This document shows positions 36,831 through 45,995 of a DNA stretch of 64,000 nucleotides, one piece after another. The number at the start of each line of letters is the position of its first letter. Within the stretch, counting starts at the first letter, position 1. The stretch spans positions 1 through 64,000 of the forward strand of contig JAHEBZ010000004.1 in the NCBI GenBank assembly GCA_024641985.1, in the 5' to 3' direction. The notes beneath the pieces were generated by a model. The model did not search any database, was not told where the DNA came from, and worked only from the letters and a program-made list of their open reading frames with translations. Both the position numbers and the translations under genes were made by a program. Source of the stretch: Rhodoluna sp. Lineage in GTDB: Bacteria > Actinomycetota > Actinomycetes > Actinomycetales > Microbacteriaceae.

Positions 36831-37736
36831 ATGACCTTCACAGGCAAAGACCTGAACCTTTTGGTGGCCTTGCGTGCTCTGCTTGAAGAAGCCAACGTGA
36901 CACGGGCCGGCGAGCGCATTTCTATGGGCCAATCATCGATGAGCTCGGCGCTGTCAAGGCTTCGGTTGCAATTCAACGATGAACTTCTGGTTCGAGTGGG
37001 CCGCGATTACGAGTTGACCCCTTTGGCCCGTTTGCTGCTTCCGCAGTTGCAACTCACTTTGCCGCTAATCGAAAACGCGCTAATGAGCCAAGAGGCCTTC
37101 GACCCGGCAACATCTACTCGCCACTATCGCCTTTTAATGTCTGATTATGCCGCCATCGAACTTCGGCCTCGATTGTCGCAGGCAATGAACGAGGCGCCGC
37201 ACATTCGAATCGATATTTTGCCACTGCCGGCTGAACCAACCGATGCCGGACGCGATTTGGTGAACAACGATTTTGTGGTGATTGTGCCCGGAATCGGTGT
37301 CGAAGGCGACCGCGCACACTTGTTTGTCGACCACTACGTTTGCATGGTCGACAAAAATAACCCGGCCCTAGAAAAAGGCAAATTAAGCTGGGATGCGTTT
37401 AAGGCACTGCCGCACGCGGTTGTAGATTTTGGCCAGGCGCACCTAACCCCTGCCGATCGCAAACTTGGCGAAATGGGTTTTTCGCGCAAGGCACACGTTA
37501 AAACCACATCGTTCATGCCAATGGCCTCAATTATCGAAGGCACCAACCTGGTTGGCATAGTGCCATCGCGCCTGACCGAGCGCATGTCAAAAAGCACCAA
37601 CACCATTGGCGTTGAGGCGCCATTTGGCCACATCGAGATTTTCGAAAACCTGTGGTGGCACCCCTCGCACAACTCAGACCCTTCGCACGTGTGGCTGCGC
37701 AAAATTTTGGCCGGCGAAAATTCGGCAGCTCTCTAA
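36831..37736 (+). CDS. LysR-family transcriptional regulator
   Basis: 301 residues: N-terminal winged HTH at about 5-62 (VTRAGERISMGQSSMSSALSRLR) and a LysR effector domain. It is homologous to the LysR at 29329-30252, with the same NodD/NahR-like N-terminus. It diverges from the dioxygenase-SDR-BBE operon and lies upstream of the flavin hydroxylase operon, so it could govern both. The inducer is probably the aromatic substrate, an inference from neighbours. Confidence 0.88.
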   Translation: MTFTGKDLNLLVALRALLEEANVTRAGERISMGQSSMSSALSRLRLQFNDELLVRVGRDYELTPLARLLLPQLQLTLPLIENALMSQEAFDPATSTRHYRLLMSDYAAIELRPRLSQAMNEAPHIRIDILPLPAEPTDAGRDLVNNDFVVIVPGIGVEGDRAHLFVDHYVCMVDKNNPALEKGKLSWDAFKALPHAVVDFGQAHLTPADRKLGEMGFSRKAHVKTTSFMPMASIIEGTNLVGIVPSRLTERMSKSTNTIGVEAPFGHIEIFENLWWHPSHNSDPSHVWLRKILAGENSAAL

Positions 37737-37872
37737 CCCAGCAATCTGAATCGGCCAAGTATGCCTTCGGCAAATGGGTCTCATTTGCTCGACTTAGTTC
37801 ATGGGCAATGCAGTTTTCGACTAGTTTTGGCATACAAAGCAATGTGGCTTGTCGAATTGGAGATCAGAGAAG

Positions 37873-38997
37873 ATGTCAGTTAAGAACGTTCTCGTCGTTG
37901 GTGGCGGAATCACCGGAACCGTTGCCGCCGTAGCGTTGGCACAAAAGGGCGTAAAAGTTACCCTCGCCGAGATTTCACCGGTTTGGTATGGCGTTGGCCA
38001 CGGCATCACGCTTCAAGGAAACGCCCTTCGGTCTTTCAAAAACATCGGTGCGCTCGACCGCATCCTTGAGAATGCCCACGGCTTCAACGACATCGCGATG
38101 TATCACGCAAGCGGCCAGTTGCTTCAGCGCATGCCCGTTGCTCACACGGGTGGCGAAGACCTTTATGCAACCATGGGAGCCTTGCGTTCAGACATTCAAA
38201 CCGTTCTGGTTGACATGATTCACGAGCTGGGGGTTGATGTTCGCCTTGGCACCTCGATGGAATCTTTCGAGAACCACCCAGACCACGTTGATGTGACCTT
38301 TAACAATGGCAACACCGAAAGCTTCGACCTGGTCATCGCCTGCGACGGAATCAAATCTAAGACTCGCAAGATGCTAGGAATTAGCCACGACAAGAAATCT
38401 TCTGGCCTCGGCATTTGGCGAGTGGTCACCAAGCGAACCCCAGAGATGGACTGCTCGGCAGTGTTCCACGGCGGGCCAGAATATAAGGCCGGCTACACCC
38501 CGATCTCAAAAGACCTTTGCTATGCCTATGTGCTAACCAAGCCACAGCGCCCCGACAACGGCCTAACCGATGCTCAAGAAATGAAGCGTTTGCTAGAGGG
38601 CTACCACGGCCCATTCGACTTCATTCGTGAAAATATCTCTGAAGACGACTACATGAACTTTCAAGAGATCGAGTGGTTGTTTGTAAATGACGAACCTTGG
38701 CACCAGGGCCGCGTAATTGTTACCGGCGATGCCGTGCACGCTTGCCCTCCGGTGATTGCCCAGGGTGGCGCCCAGTGCTCTGAAGATGCTTGGGTTCTTG
38801 CCGAGATGGTTACCCAAGATGGCGACATCGACGAAATTTTGACCGCCTATCAGGCACGCCGAATGCCTCGTTTGACAGTTGTGGTTGAGGGCTCGATGCA
38901 GTTGGTCGACTGGGAAATTCACCCAGACACACCTGGCGCGAACCCTGGCATGTTGATGGGTAAGTCGCTGGCGCAGCTTGCTGCAATGCCTGTCTAG
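37873..38997 (+). CDS. FAD-dependent aromatic monooxygenase
   Basis: 374 residues of the PHBH/salicylate-hydroxylase class: GGGITG dinucleotide motif near 9-14, the ACDGIKSKTRK motif and GDAVHACPPVIAQGGAQ near the C-terminal third for the FAD ribityl. It hydroxylates an aromatic or heteroaromatic ring using NAD(P)H and O2. I start at the ATG at 37873, since the conserved N-terminus begins there; an upstream in-frame start adds eight unconserved residues. It leads an operon of cupin, VOC, SDR, hydrolase and Gfo/Idh genes. Confidence 0.87.
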   Translation: MSVKNVLVVGGGITGTVAAVALAQKGVKVTLAEISPVWYGVGHGITLQGNALRSFKNIGALDRILENAHGFNDIAMYHASGQLLQRMPVAHTGGEDLYATMGALRSDIQTVLVDMIHELGVDVRLGTSMESFENHPDHVDVTFNNGNTESFDLVIACDGIKSKTRKMLGISHDKKSSGLGIWRVVTKRTPEMDCSAVFHGGPEYKAGYTPISKDLCYAYVLTKPQRPDNGLTDAQEMKRLLEGYHGPFDFIRENISEDDYMNFQEIEWLFVNDEPWHQGRVIVTGDAVHACPPVIAQGGAQCSEDAWVLAEMVTQDGDIDEILTAYQARRMPRLTVVVEGSMQLVDWEIHPDTPGANPGMLMGKSLAQLAAMPV

Positions 38998-39008
38998 GCG
39001 ATCAAATC

Positions 39009-39563
39009 ATGAGTTCTGAAATGCCCAAGGGCAATGTTCCGCGCCGAGTTGTTACTGGCCACGATGCAAATGGCGTTTCGGTTGTGCTTTCTGACGGCAT
39101 CGTGCCGGTTCACCGGGTAATGCCGCAAGATGGCGTTGGATTCTATGAAATCTGGAACACCGATTCGATGCCCGCCCCTGTTGCGGCAGTTGAACCAAGC
39201 GAACCAACCGAGCGTTCACTTCGGGTGCCACCAGAGCCCAATGGAACCAAGATTCGAATCAACGAATTCTTTCCGGGCTACATCAACGAGCTGGGCAACC
39301 AATCGCCGTTTCACCGCACCGAATCGATCGACTATGGCATTGTGCTTGAGGGCGAAATTTGGTTGGTTCTCGACAACAGCGAGGTGCTGTTGAAGGCTGG
39401 CGATGTGTGCGTGCAGCGCGGCACAGATCACGCCTGGGCAAATCGAAGCGACAAGGTTTGCCGAGTGGCGTTCATCTTGGTCGACGGCAAATTTAGCGAA
39501 GACCTGGTTGAGCTGGTGCCAAGCATCAAAGACAAACTGATGTTGAACGGGCCACACGACTAA
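39009..39563 (+). CDS. Cupin-domain protein
   Basis: 184 residues with one cupin barrel in the C-terminal half: first motif HRTESIDYGIVLEGE, second motif GDVCVQRGTDHAW, giving a His/Glu/His metal site. It may be a dioxygenase, isomerase or decarboxylase-like catalyst, or a small-molecule sensor. It follows the flavin hydroxylase by 11 bases and its stop abuts the next ATG, so it very likely works on the hydroxylated product. No closer function can be given. Confidence 0.8.
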   Translation: MSSEMPKGNVPRRVVTGHDANGVSVVLSDGIVPVHRVMPQDGVGFYEIWNTDSMPAPVAAVEPSEPTERSLRVPPEPNGTKIRINEFFPGYINELGNQSPFHRTESIDYGIVLEGEIWLVLDNSEVLLKAGDVCVQRGTDHAWANRSDKVCRVAFILVDGKFSEDLVELVPSIKDKLMLNGPHD

Positions 39564-39977
39564 ATGAAACTTGACCACGTTGGGCTAAACGTTGCCAACC
39601 TAGCTGCGCAGGCTGCTTGGTATGGCAAGGCGTTCGGCCTTCGTGAAACAGGTCGGTTTGAAGTGCCGCCGCTAAATTTGCGCGGGCTCTTTATGACTAA
39701 CGACGATGGGCTGACCATCGAGTTGCTTGAACGTGAGGGTTCGCAAGGCGGGCAGCAGGCCCAAACTCAGGCCCAAGCACTCTTGACGCGCGGCTATGGC
39801 CACATTTGCGTGCGGGTGGCCGATGTGCAAGCTTTGCACGACAAACTTTTAGCGCTTGGTGGGCGGCAGGCTATGCCGGTTGGGCCTTCGCCCGAGCCGG
39901 GCGTTACCTTTAGTTTTGTTGCCGACCCAGAGGGCAACCTGATCGAAATTATCGACCGCAAAGGGGCAATCGCCTAA
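39564..39977 (+). CDS. Small VOC/glyoxalase-family protein
   Basis: 137 residues, a single vicinal-oxygen-chelate unit with two beta-alpha-beta3 modules. Metal ligand candidates are His5, the Glu in LTIELLE, the His in YGHICVRV and the final Glu in GNLIEIID. Possible activities are isomerase, lyase or dioxygenase. Its ATG directly follows the cupin stop and its TAA overlaps the next ATG, so it belongs to the same translational unit. Confidence 0.8.
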   Translation: MKLDHVGLNVANLAAQAAWYGKAFGLRETGRFEVPPLNLRGLFMTNDDGLTIELLEREGSQGGQQAQTQAQALLTRGYGHICVRVADVQALHDKLLALGGRQAMPVGPSPEPGVTFSFVADPEGNLIEIIDRKGAIA

Positions 39978-40783
39978 TGACCGAACTGCTTTCGCTGCCA
40001 GGCTTGGCCGGCAAAACCGTGGTTGTCACCGGTGCATCTGGTGGCCAAGGCCTTGCCGAAACGGTGGTTTTGTTGAACTCGGGTGCCAACGTTATTGCCA
40101 CCGACCTCAACAGCGAACCAACCGCCGAAATGCTTGAGCTTTCGGCTGGCCTTGCCGGCAAGTTGCACTATCGCAAGCTCGATGTAGCCAGCGAATCAGA
40201 TTGGGCCGATGTTGCCGCGTTTGCCGCCAGCCTTGGCAACGGGGTTCAGGGCCTAGTTAACAACGCGGGAATTCCGTTTAGGGCCCGGCTCGGCGAGATG
40301 AAGGTCGAAGACTGGAACCGCGTGATGGGCATCAACCTCACCGGCCCAATGCTTGGCATGCAGGCAATCGCGCCGCTAATGGGCCCTGGCTCATCGATCG
40401 TAAACACCGGTTCCGCAGCCGCGGTTACCCCGCACTACACGGTTTCATACACGGCCAGCAAGTGGGGGCTGCGCGGCCTAACCCATGTTGCCGCCACCGA
40501 ATATGGCGCCCGCGGAATTCGCGTGAACATTGTGCACCCCGGCTACATCGAAACCCCAATGATGGCCGCGGCACCAGCCGTGATGACCAACGCGCAGCTT
40601 GCCCTAACCCCTCTCGAGCGCACCGGCCAACCAATCGAAGTTGCTGCAGTGGTGTGCTTTTTGCTTTCAGATTCGGCCTCATATGTAAGCGGTGCCGAGA
40701 TTCCCATCGACGGCGCCTTCTCGAGCTCGGGCGGCGTGAAATTTATGTCAGACACCATTCGCAACGCACAACAAGCCAAATAA
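39977..40783 (+). CDS. Short-chain dehydrogenase/reductase (canonical)
   Basis: 268 residues with GASGGQG at 19-25, NNAG at 95-98 and an intact catalytic set Ser146, Tyr158, Lys162. It therefore has the standard SDR chemistry, unlike the two His-variant SDRs of this island. It probably oxidises or reduces a hydroxyl/keto group of the ring-derived intermediate. The start overlaps the VOC stop by one base. Confidence 0.88.
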   Translation: MTELLSLPGLAGKTVVVTGASGGQGLAETVVLLNSGANVIATDLNSEPTAEMLELSAGLAGKLHYRKLDVASESDWADVAAFAASLGNGVQGLVNNAGIPFRARLGEMKVEDWNRVMGINLTGPMLGMQAIAPLMGPGSSIVNTGSAAAVTPHYTVSYTASKWGLRGLTHVAATEYGARGIRVNIVHPGYIETPMMAAAPAVMTNAQLALTPLERTGQPIEVAAVVCFLLSDSASYVSGAEIPIDGAFSSSGGVKFMSDTIRNAQQAK

Positions 40784-40812
40784 CCCAAAGACCACAAACA
40801 AAGGAACCCGCC

Positions 40813-41982
40813 ATGTTTATGTATTTCCCAACCAACTATGTATGGAGCCTCGCAGTTGTTGCGACCCTGAACAACGGCGGTTTTATTGACGAAGTAGACC
40901 GAGCCTGCCGCCCGGTTCTTGACGCCGCCAAAAATGGCGACGACGCCGGAACCGAGCTGCTTTATGCATCTTGGAAGGCCGTTGCCGACCGCCTGATTGA
41001 CCTTGCCGAGAAGGATGTGGCCAAGGGCCGCATGATCGGCGCCGGCGAAAAGTATTACCGCGCCAGCCTTTACACCTCGCAGGCCGAGCGCCTGCAGTCG
41101 CCTCAGTGGGAGGGCCGCAAAGCCGAATATCAGAAGTCGATCGACTTGCTTCTAAAGCATGTTGAAATTGCCGGCGTTCCGTTCGAGCGCGTAGAGATTC
41201 CTTACGAGGGTTCGTCGCTTCCAGGCTACCTATACACAGCACCAAGCCTAGATGGCCAGCCAACCCCAATCATGATTCAGTGGAACGGGTTCGACTCGAC
41301 CAAAGAAATGATGTACTACTCGGGCTACCCTCAGATGCTTGCCGAGCGCGGAATTTCGACCTTGATGGTTGACACCCCGGGTTCGGGCGAGGCTCTGCGC
41401 ATGCGCGGCCTAACTGCACGCCACGACACCGAAGCCTGGGCATCTGCCTGCATCGACTGGATCGAAACTCGACCAGAGCTTGATGCCAACATGGTTGGCA
41501 TCACCGGCTGGTCTTTGGGCGGCTACTATGGCCCTCGCGCAACCGCATTCGAAAAGCGCATCAAACTTTGCATCGTGTGGGGCGCAAACCACAACTGGGC
41601 CGAGGTTCAAGAAGGCCGCCGAAACCGCGAGGGCGAAAACCCGGTTCCGCACTACTGGAACCACGCCTTCTGGGTTTGGAACGCGACCGACATCGATGAC
41701 TTTATGGAAAAGACCAAGGGCATGCACCTGAACGGTGTGGCCGAGCTGATTGACCAGCCGATCTTGATTACCCATGGTGCCAACGACCGCCAGATCAACG
41801 TGAAGTATGCCCACCAAACATTTGACGCAATCACCAAGAGCCCAAAGAAAGACATGCACATCTTTGATGAGCCTGAGGGTGGCACCGAGCACATCAGCAT
41901 CGACAATTTAACCTTTGTGGCTGGCTATAACGCCGACTGGGCACAAGAGACCTTTGCCGAGCTAAAGGCGGGCAAATTCTGA
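40813..41982 (+). CDS. Alpha/beta hydrolase, dihydroxypseudooxynicotine-hydrolase/FrsA-like
   Basis: 389 residues: a helical N-terminal domain (about 1-125) and an alpha/beta domain with nucleophile elbow GWSLGG (Ser234), acid Asp in THGANDRQ and His in GGTEHIS. This two-part plan is that of 2,6-dihydroxypseudooxynicotine hydrolase and related C-C hydrolases and esterases. AAGGA precedes the start. In this operon it could cleave the C-C bond of a polyhydroxylated ring ketone. The identity of the substrate is open. Confidence 0.78.
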   Translation: MFMYFPTNYVWSLAVVATLNNGGFIDEVDRACRPVLDAAKNGDDAGTELLYASWKAVADRLIDLAEKDVAKGRMIGAGEKYYRASLYTSQAERLQSPQWEGRKAEYQKSIDLLLKHVEIAGVPFERVEIPYEGSSLPGYLYTAPSLDGQPTPIMIQWNGFDSTKEMMYYSGYPQMLAERGISTLMVDTPGSGEALRMRGLTARHDTEAWASACIDWIETRPELDANMVGITGWSLGGYYGPRATAFEKRIKLCIVWGANHNWAEVQEGRRNREGENPVPHYWNHAFWVWNATDIDDFMEKTKGMHLNGVAELIDQPILITHGANDRQINVKYAHQTFDAITKSPKKDMHIFDEPEGGTEHISIDNLTFVAGYNADWAQETFAELKAGKF

Positions 41983-42959
41983 TGAGCAAACTAAATTGGG
42001 CCATGGTTGGCACCGGTTTGATGGCCGAACTGATTCTTCGCGATTTTGCGCTAGCCGATGGCACCAACCTTTATGCGTTGGTTTCGCGCGAGCCAGCCAA
42101 GGCAGAGGCGCGCCTGGCCGAGTTTGGCATCACCGGTGCAAAGGGCTTGACCTTTGAGCAGGCAATTGCAGACCCAGAAGTTGACGTGATTTATGTGGCA
42201 TCGCCGCACTCTGAGCACCTTTGGCAAGCCAAGGCGGCGCTAAACGCGGGCAAGCACGTGCTGGTTGAAAAGGCATTTACCCTAACTGCCGCGGAGGCAA
42301 TCGAGCTTGACGAACTAGCCAAATCAAAGGGCTTGTTCTTGATGGAAGCCATGTGGACAAAGTTCTTGCCACTGCACAACGCGGTAAAGAAAATGATCGA
42401 GGCAGGCGACCTTGGCAAGCTGGTGATGATTCAGGCAGAATTTGCCATGAACGCGCCATTCGACAACGCTCACCGATTGTTTAATTTTGAACTCGGCGGC
42501 GGCACAACCCTCGACCAAGGCGTTTACACCACCACAGTTAACCGCTTTTTTGCCGACTCACCGATTGCATCGCAGACCACTATTGGCCACCGATTCGAAA
42601 ACGGTGCCGATGCGTTTGCCGACACCACTTTCGTGTTTGAAAACGGTGTAATCGGCCACGGCATTTCGGCGCTCGATGCAAACATTGGCTTTGGTTGCCG
42701 CGTGATGGGTGACAAATACAGCGTTGAGTTGATCGGTTCATTCTGGAACGCCCGCGAGCTTGACTTGGTGAAATATGCGGGCCAAACCCCGCCAACTCGC
42801 GAGCGAATTAAATATGAAACCAAGGGCGCTGGCTATGCCCACATGCTTGGGGCAGTAAGCACCGCAATTTTGGCTGGCAAAACCGAGTGCGCAGAGCACC
42901 CGCTTAGCTGGACAATCGAGAACATGAAGGTTCTCGACAAGATTCGCTCGGCTTTCTAA
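41982..42959 (+). CDS. Gfo/Idh/MocA-family oxidoreductase
   Basis: 325 residues: N-terminal Rossmann domain (GTGLMAE near 8-14, VASPHSEHLWQAK, then GKHVLVEKAFT with the conserved EK pair) and a C-terminal alpha/beta domain. These NAD(P) enzymes act on sugars, inositols or trans-dihydrodiols. The dihydrodiol-dehydrogenase branch would suit an aromatic pathway. Its ATG overlaps the hydrolase TGA, and a strong terminator follows, so it is the last gene of the operon begun by the flavin hydroxylase. Confidence 0.87.
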   Translation: MSKLNWAMVGTGLMAELILRDFALADGTNLYALVSREPAKAEARLAEFGITGAKGLTFEQAIADPEVDVIYVASPHSEHLWQAKAALNAGKHVLVEKAFTLTAAEAIELDELAKSKGLFLMEAMWTKFLPLHNAVKKMIEAGDLGKLVMIQAEFAMNAPFDNAHRLFNFELGGGTTLDQGVYTTTVNRFFADSPIASQTTIGHRFENGADAFADTTFVFENGVIGHGISALDANIGFGCRVMGDKYSVELIGSFWNARELDLVKYAGQTPPTRERIKYETKGAGYAHMLGAVSTAILAGKTECAEHPLSWTIENMKVLDKIRSAF

Positions 42960-42969
42960 AAGCTGCAAG

Positions 42970-42998
42970 TGCCCCGGGGTTAGCCTCGGGGCATTTTT
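42970..42998 (+). terminator. Rho-independent terminator
   Basis: TGCCCCGGGG and CCTCGGGGCA form a 10-bp stem with one G-U pair around the loop TTAG, followed by TTTTT at 42994-42998. It ends the flavin-hydroxylase operon and runs into the stop codon of the convergent SDR gene. Confidence 0.9.
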
Positions 42999-43818
42999 AT
43001 GCGCCCGGCAGAACCGCCGACCAACCGCCGTCGACCATAAGGTTTGCGCCGGTTACATACGAGGCATCGCCGCTGGCCAAAAACACCGCACAGTTTATAA
43101 CCTCGTCGGGCGTGCCAATTCGCTGCAACGGTATGTGCTTTGCGATGCCGATCATGGCACTGCCCTCGGCAAGCAAATCGGCCTCGGTTGCCGGCGTGCG
43201 CACCATGCCCGGGCTGATGCAATTAACCCTGATGCCAAACTCGGCGCCCTCGGCCGCCAGCTGTTTTGTCATGGCAACAACGCCGCCCTTGGTTGCGGTG
43301 TGAGCAATGCGGTGATTGGTTAGCGAGCCGGTTACCCCGGCCGTTGAACCAACCAAAATCACGCTGCCCGAAGATTTTTTAAGCGCCGCCCAAGCGTGCT
43401 TAACCGGCAAAAAAACGATGTCGAGTTCGTGTTGCAAAACAAAGCGCCACTCGGCAAGCGAGGTGTCTTCGAGGCGGTTGAACTTGGTTGCGCCGGCGTT
43501 TGCATAAAGCACATCGATGCGGCCCAGCTGGGCCTCAACCTTGACCAGCCAAGCACTGGTTTCGCCTTCGTCGGTTAGGTTCACCGGCGCCTCGCCAATC
43601 ATGCGCCCACCGGCTGCTTCAACCAGCTTGATCGTTTCTAGATTGCCGTCAAGCTTCATGTCGCATCCGGCAATAATGGCACCCTCGGCCGCAAAGCGCA
43701 GCGCCGCAGCGCGGCCCATGCCGCCACCGGTTCCGGTGATTACAACTACTTTGCCTTCGAAGCGCTTTCCAACAAAGGGTTGGTTCAAAACATTTGCTGT
43801 GCCAGATTGCTCGGCCAT
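42997..43818 (-). CDS. Short-chain dehydrogenase/reductase with His at the catalytic Tyr position
   Basis: 273 residues from the ATG at 43818, seven bases after the FAH stop. GTGGGMG at 29-35 is the nucleotide loop and Ser158 is present, but YxxxK reads HTATK: His173 replaces Tyr and Lys177 is kept. It is a clear paralogue of the SDR at 34938-35702, with a longer N-terminus of about 20 residues. Both sit near an FAH gene, which suggests that the two act on similar compounds. Confidence 0.85.
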   Translation of the reverse strand: MAEQSGTANVLNQPFVGKRFEGKVVVITGTGGGMGRAAALRFAAEGAIIAGCDMKLDGNLETIKLVEAAGGRMIGEAPVNLTDEGETSAWLVKVEAQLGRIDVLYANAGATKFNRLEDTSLAEWRFVLQHELDIVFLPVKHAWAALKKSSGSVILVGSTAGVTGSLTNHRIAHTATKGGVVAMTKQLAAEGAEFGIRVNCISPGMVRTPATEADLLAEGSAMIGIAKHIPLQRIGTPDEVINCAVFLASGDASYVTGANLMVDGGWSAVLPGA

Positions 43819-43825
43819 GTTGCGC

Positions 43826-44800
43826 CTAACGAGCCATTCTTGGCCGCACGCGTGCCGACGCAATTGCCGGCGCAGCAACGGCTTCGCCAACCACATTGCT
43901 AATCTCGCCGATTCCCTCAACCGTCATCACAACTTCGTCGCCGGGCTTTAGCGGTGGCGGGGTTAGGCCGCCGGCACGGCCCCAAAGCTCGGCCAAGCAG
44001 CCAGAACCGGCGGTGCCAGAGCCAAGAATATCGCCCGGCACAACGCGAGTGTTGCGCGATGCATAGGCAATCAGTTCGCTCAGCGGCCAACCCATGTTGG
44101 CGAGCGAATCGCGGCCAATTTCGACACCGTTTACCGAAACGGTCATCAACAGGTTCAAAAAACCTTCGCCATCGTGGCGCGATTCAAATTCGTCGGCGGT
44201 CACTATCCAGGGGCCAAGGGTGGTGGCAAAATCTTTGCCCTTGGCTGGGCCAAGCCGCACCTTCATCTCGCGGGCCTGAATATCGCGTGCCGACCAATCG
44301 TTAAAAATTGTGTAGCCAAAGATTGCCTCTTGGGCCTCAGCGGGCGTCAGGTTTGAACCATCTCGGCCTTCAACCGCACCAACAATTACGCCAACCTCAA
44401 GTTCAAAGTCGAGGCGCTGGCATATCGGTGGGTTCATCACATCGCCGGTGGCAATCAAAGAGTTTGGGTTGGTGAAATAAAAGGTCGGGTATTCATACCA
44501 CTCGGGCACCACACCCTCGCTGGCATCGATGCTTTTAACCACGCCTTCAACATGCTCTTCGAACGCCACAAAATCTCGAATCGAGGGCGGCTGAATTGGC
44601 ACCAAAAGCTGCACATCATCGAGGTAAGGTTCGTTGCCGGTTGCCGCAGCCAGGGTTAGTGCGCCCACCTTGAGCGCCATTGGCAAACCCAGCTTCACAA
44701 GGTCTTCGTTGCTATAACCACCGGCAAAGGCATAAACCTTGCCGTTTTCAACCAGGCCATCGTGGCTTAGGCCGTTGTGTTGCCAGCGGGCGAGTTTCAT
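43826..44800 (-). CDS. Fumarylacetoacetate hydrolase-family protein (second copy)
   Basis: 324 residues with DFVAFEEHV, LDFELEVG (metal Glu pair), FNDWSARD and KDFATTLGPW, the FAH signature set. It is homologous along its length to the protein at 31671-32633. Expected chemistry is hydrolysis of an acylpyruvate or 3-oxo-acid C-C bond, which would feed the CoA-transferase and thiolase encoded upstream. It overlaps the thiolase gene by four bases. Confidence 0.88.
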   Translation of the reverse strand: MKLARWQHNGLSHDGLVENGKVYAFAGGYSNEDLVKLGLPMALKVGALTLAAATGNEPYLDDVQLLVPIQPPSIRDFVAFEEHVEGVVKSIDASEGVVPEWYEYPTFYFTNPNSLIATGDVMNPPICQRLDFELEVGVIVGAVEGRDGSNLTPAEAQEAIFGYTIFNDWSARDIQAREMKVRLGPAKGKDFATTLGPWIVTADEFESRHDGEGFLNLLMTVSVNGVEIGRDSLANMGWPLSELIAYASRNTRVVPGDILGSGTAGSGCLAELWGRAGGLTPPPLKPGDEVVMTVEGIGEISNVVGEAVAAPAIASARVRPRMAR

Positions 44801-45993
44801 TTTTTAGCTACTTTCAAAAGAAGCGCCGAGCCCTGGCCGCCGCCGCCACAAAGAGCAGCCGCACCGATGCCACCGCCTCGGCGATTTAGTTCGTAGGCAA
44901 GGTGCAAAACTAGGCGCGCACCCGATGCGCCAACCGGGTGGCCAAGTGCAATGGCGCCACCATTCACATTCACCTTGGCGTGCGGGGCACCAAGCTTGTC
45001 GGCCGAAACCAAACCAACCACCGCAAAGGCTTCGTTTAGCTCAAAAAGATCAACATCGGCAACGGTTAGGCCCTCGCGCGCCAACGCATGGTTCACGGCG
45101 TTTGCCGGCTGCTCTTGCAGCGATGTGTCGGGCCCGGCAACATTGCCGGCGGCACCAATCTCGGCCAACCATTCCAGGCCAAGCGCTGCGGCTCGAGATT
45201 TTTTCATCACAACAACGGCCACAGCGCCATCCGAAATCTGTGATGCATTGCCAGCGGTAATTAGGCCACCACTCGAGAAGGCTGGGCGCAATTTGCCGAG
45301 ACTTTCTAGCGAGGTCTCTGGGCGAATGCCTTCGTCAAACTCAACAACGGCGGTTTTGCCGCGACCAAAATCTACCTCTACCGGCACAATTTCGGCAGCC
45401 AATCGGCCGGCCGCGGTTGCCTCGTGCGAACGCGAGTGCGAGGCAACGCTGAACTCATCCTGGTGCTCACGGGTGAACGAATATTTGCCGTTAAAGGCTT
45501 CGGTGCTTTCGCCCATCGCCATCTGGTCAAACGCGCAGGTTAGGGCATCGTTTGCCACCGAGTCTTTCAAAACCCAGTCGCCATATTTTGCGCCTTCGCG
45601 CGAGCGAGGCAAATAGTGTGGGCCGTTGCTCATCGACTCCATGCCTCCGGCAACCACCACCTCAAATTCGCCGGCACGAATCAACTGGTCGGCAAGGGCA
45701 ATGGCCTCGATGCCCGAGAGGCACACTTTGTTGATGGTTATTGCCGGGATGTGGTTTGGCACACCAGCACCTATGGCCGCCTGCCGAGCAGGGTTTTGCC
45801 CAGCGCCAGCCTGCACAACCTGGCCCATGATCACATAGTCAACAACGCCCGCATCGATGCCAGCGCGCTTGATTGCCTCGGCAATCGCCACCGAACCAAG
45901 CTCGGCCGCGGTCTTGGTTTTTAGGCCACCGAGCAATCGGCCAAACGGGGTGCGGGCACCGGCCACCAAAACGGTTGGGTCTGCAAACGACAT
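44797..45993 (-). CDS. Thiolase (acetyl-CoA acetyltransferase type)
   Basis: 398 residues with the complete thiolase set: nucleophile Cys91 in NKVCLSG, His352 in ALGHPVGASG and Cys382 in CGGGGQG. It cleaves a 3-oxoacyl-CoA with CoA to acetyl-CoA and a shortened acyl-CoA. Together with the CoA-transferase just upstream it forms the classical end of a 3-oxoacid pathway (acetoacetate or 3-oxoadipate). Which of these is the substrate cannot be told. Confidence 0.9.
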   Translation of the reverse strand: MSFADPTVLVAGARTPFGRLLGGLKTKTAAELGSVAIAEAIKRAGIDAGVVDYVIMGQVVQAGAGQNPARQAAIGAGVPNHIPAITINKVCLSGIEAIALADQLIRAGEFEVVVAGGMESMSNGPHYLPRSREGAKYGDWVLKDSVANDALTCAFDQMAMGESTEAFNGKYSFTREHQDEFSVASHSRSHEATAAGRLAAEIVPVEVDFGRGKTAVVEFDEGIRPETSLESLGKLRPAFSSGGLITAGNASQISDGAVAVVVMKKSRAAALGLEWLAEIGAAGNVAGPDTSLQEQPANAVNHALAREGLTVADVDLFELNEAFAVVGLVSADKLGAPHAKVNVNGGAIALGHPVGASGARLVLHLAYELNRRGGGIGAAALCGGGGQGSALLLKVAKK

Positions 45994-45995
45994 AT

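Noticed and set aside
40462-40812. Longer frame joining upstream codons to the hydrolase at 40813
   Set aside because: The extension overlaps the SDR gene and is Arg/His-rich with no similarity; the ATG at 40813 has an RBS.
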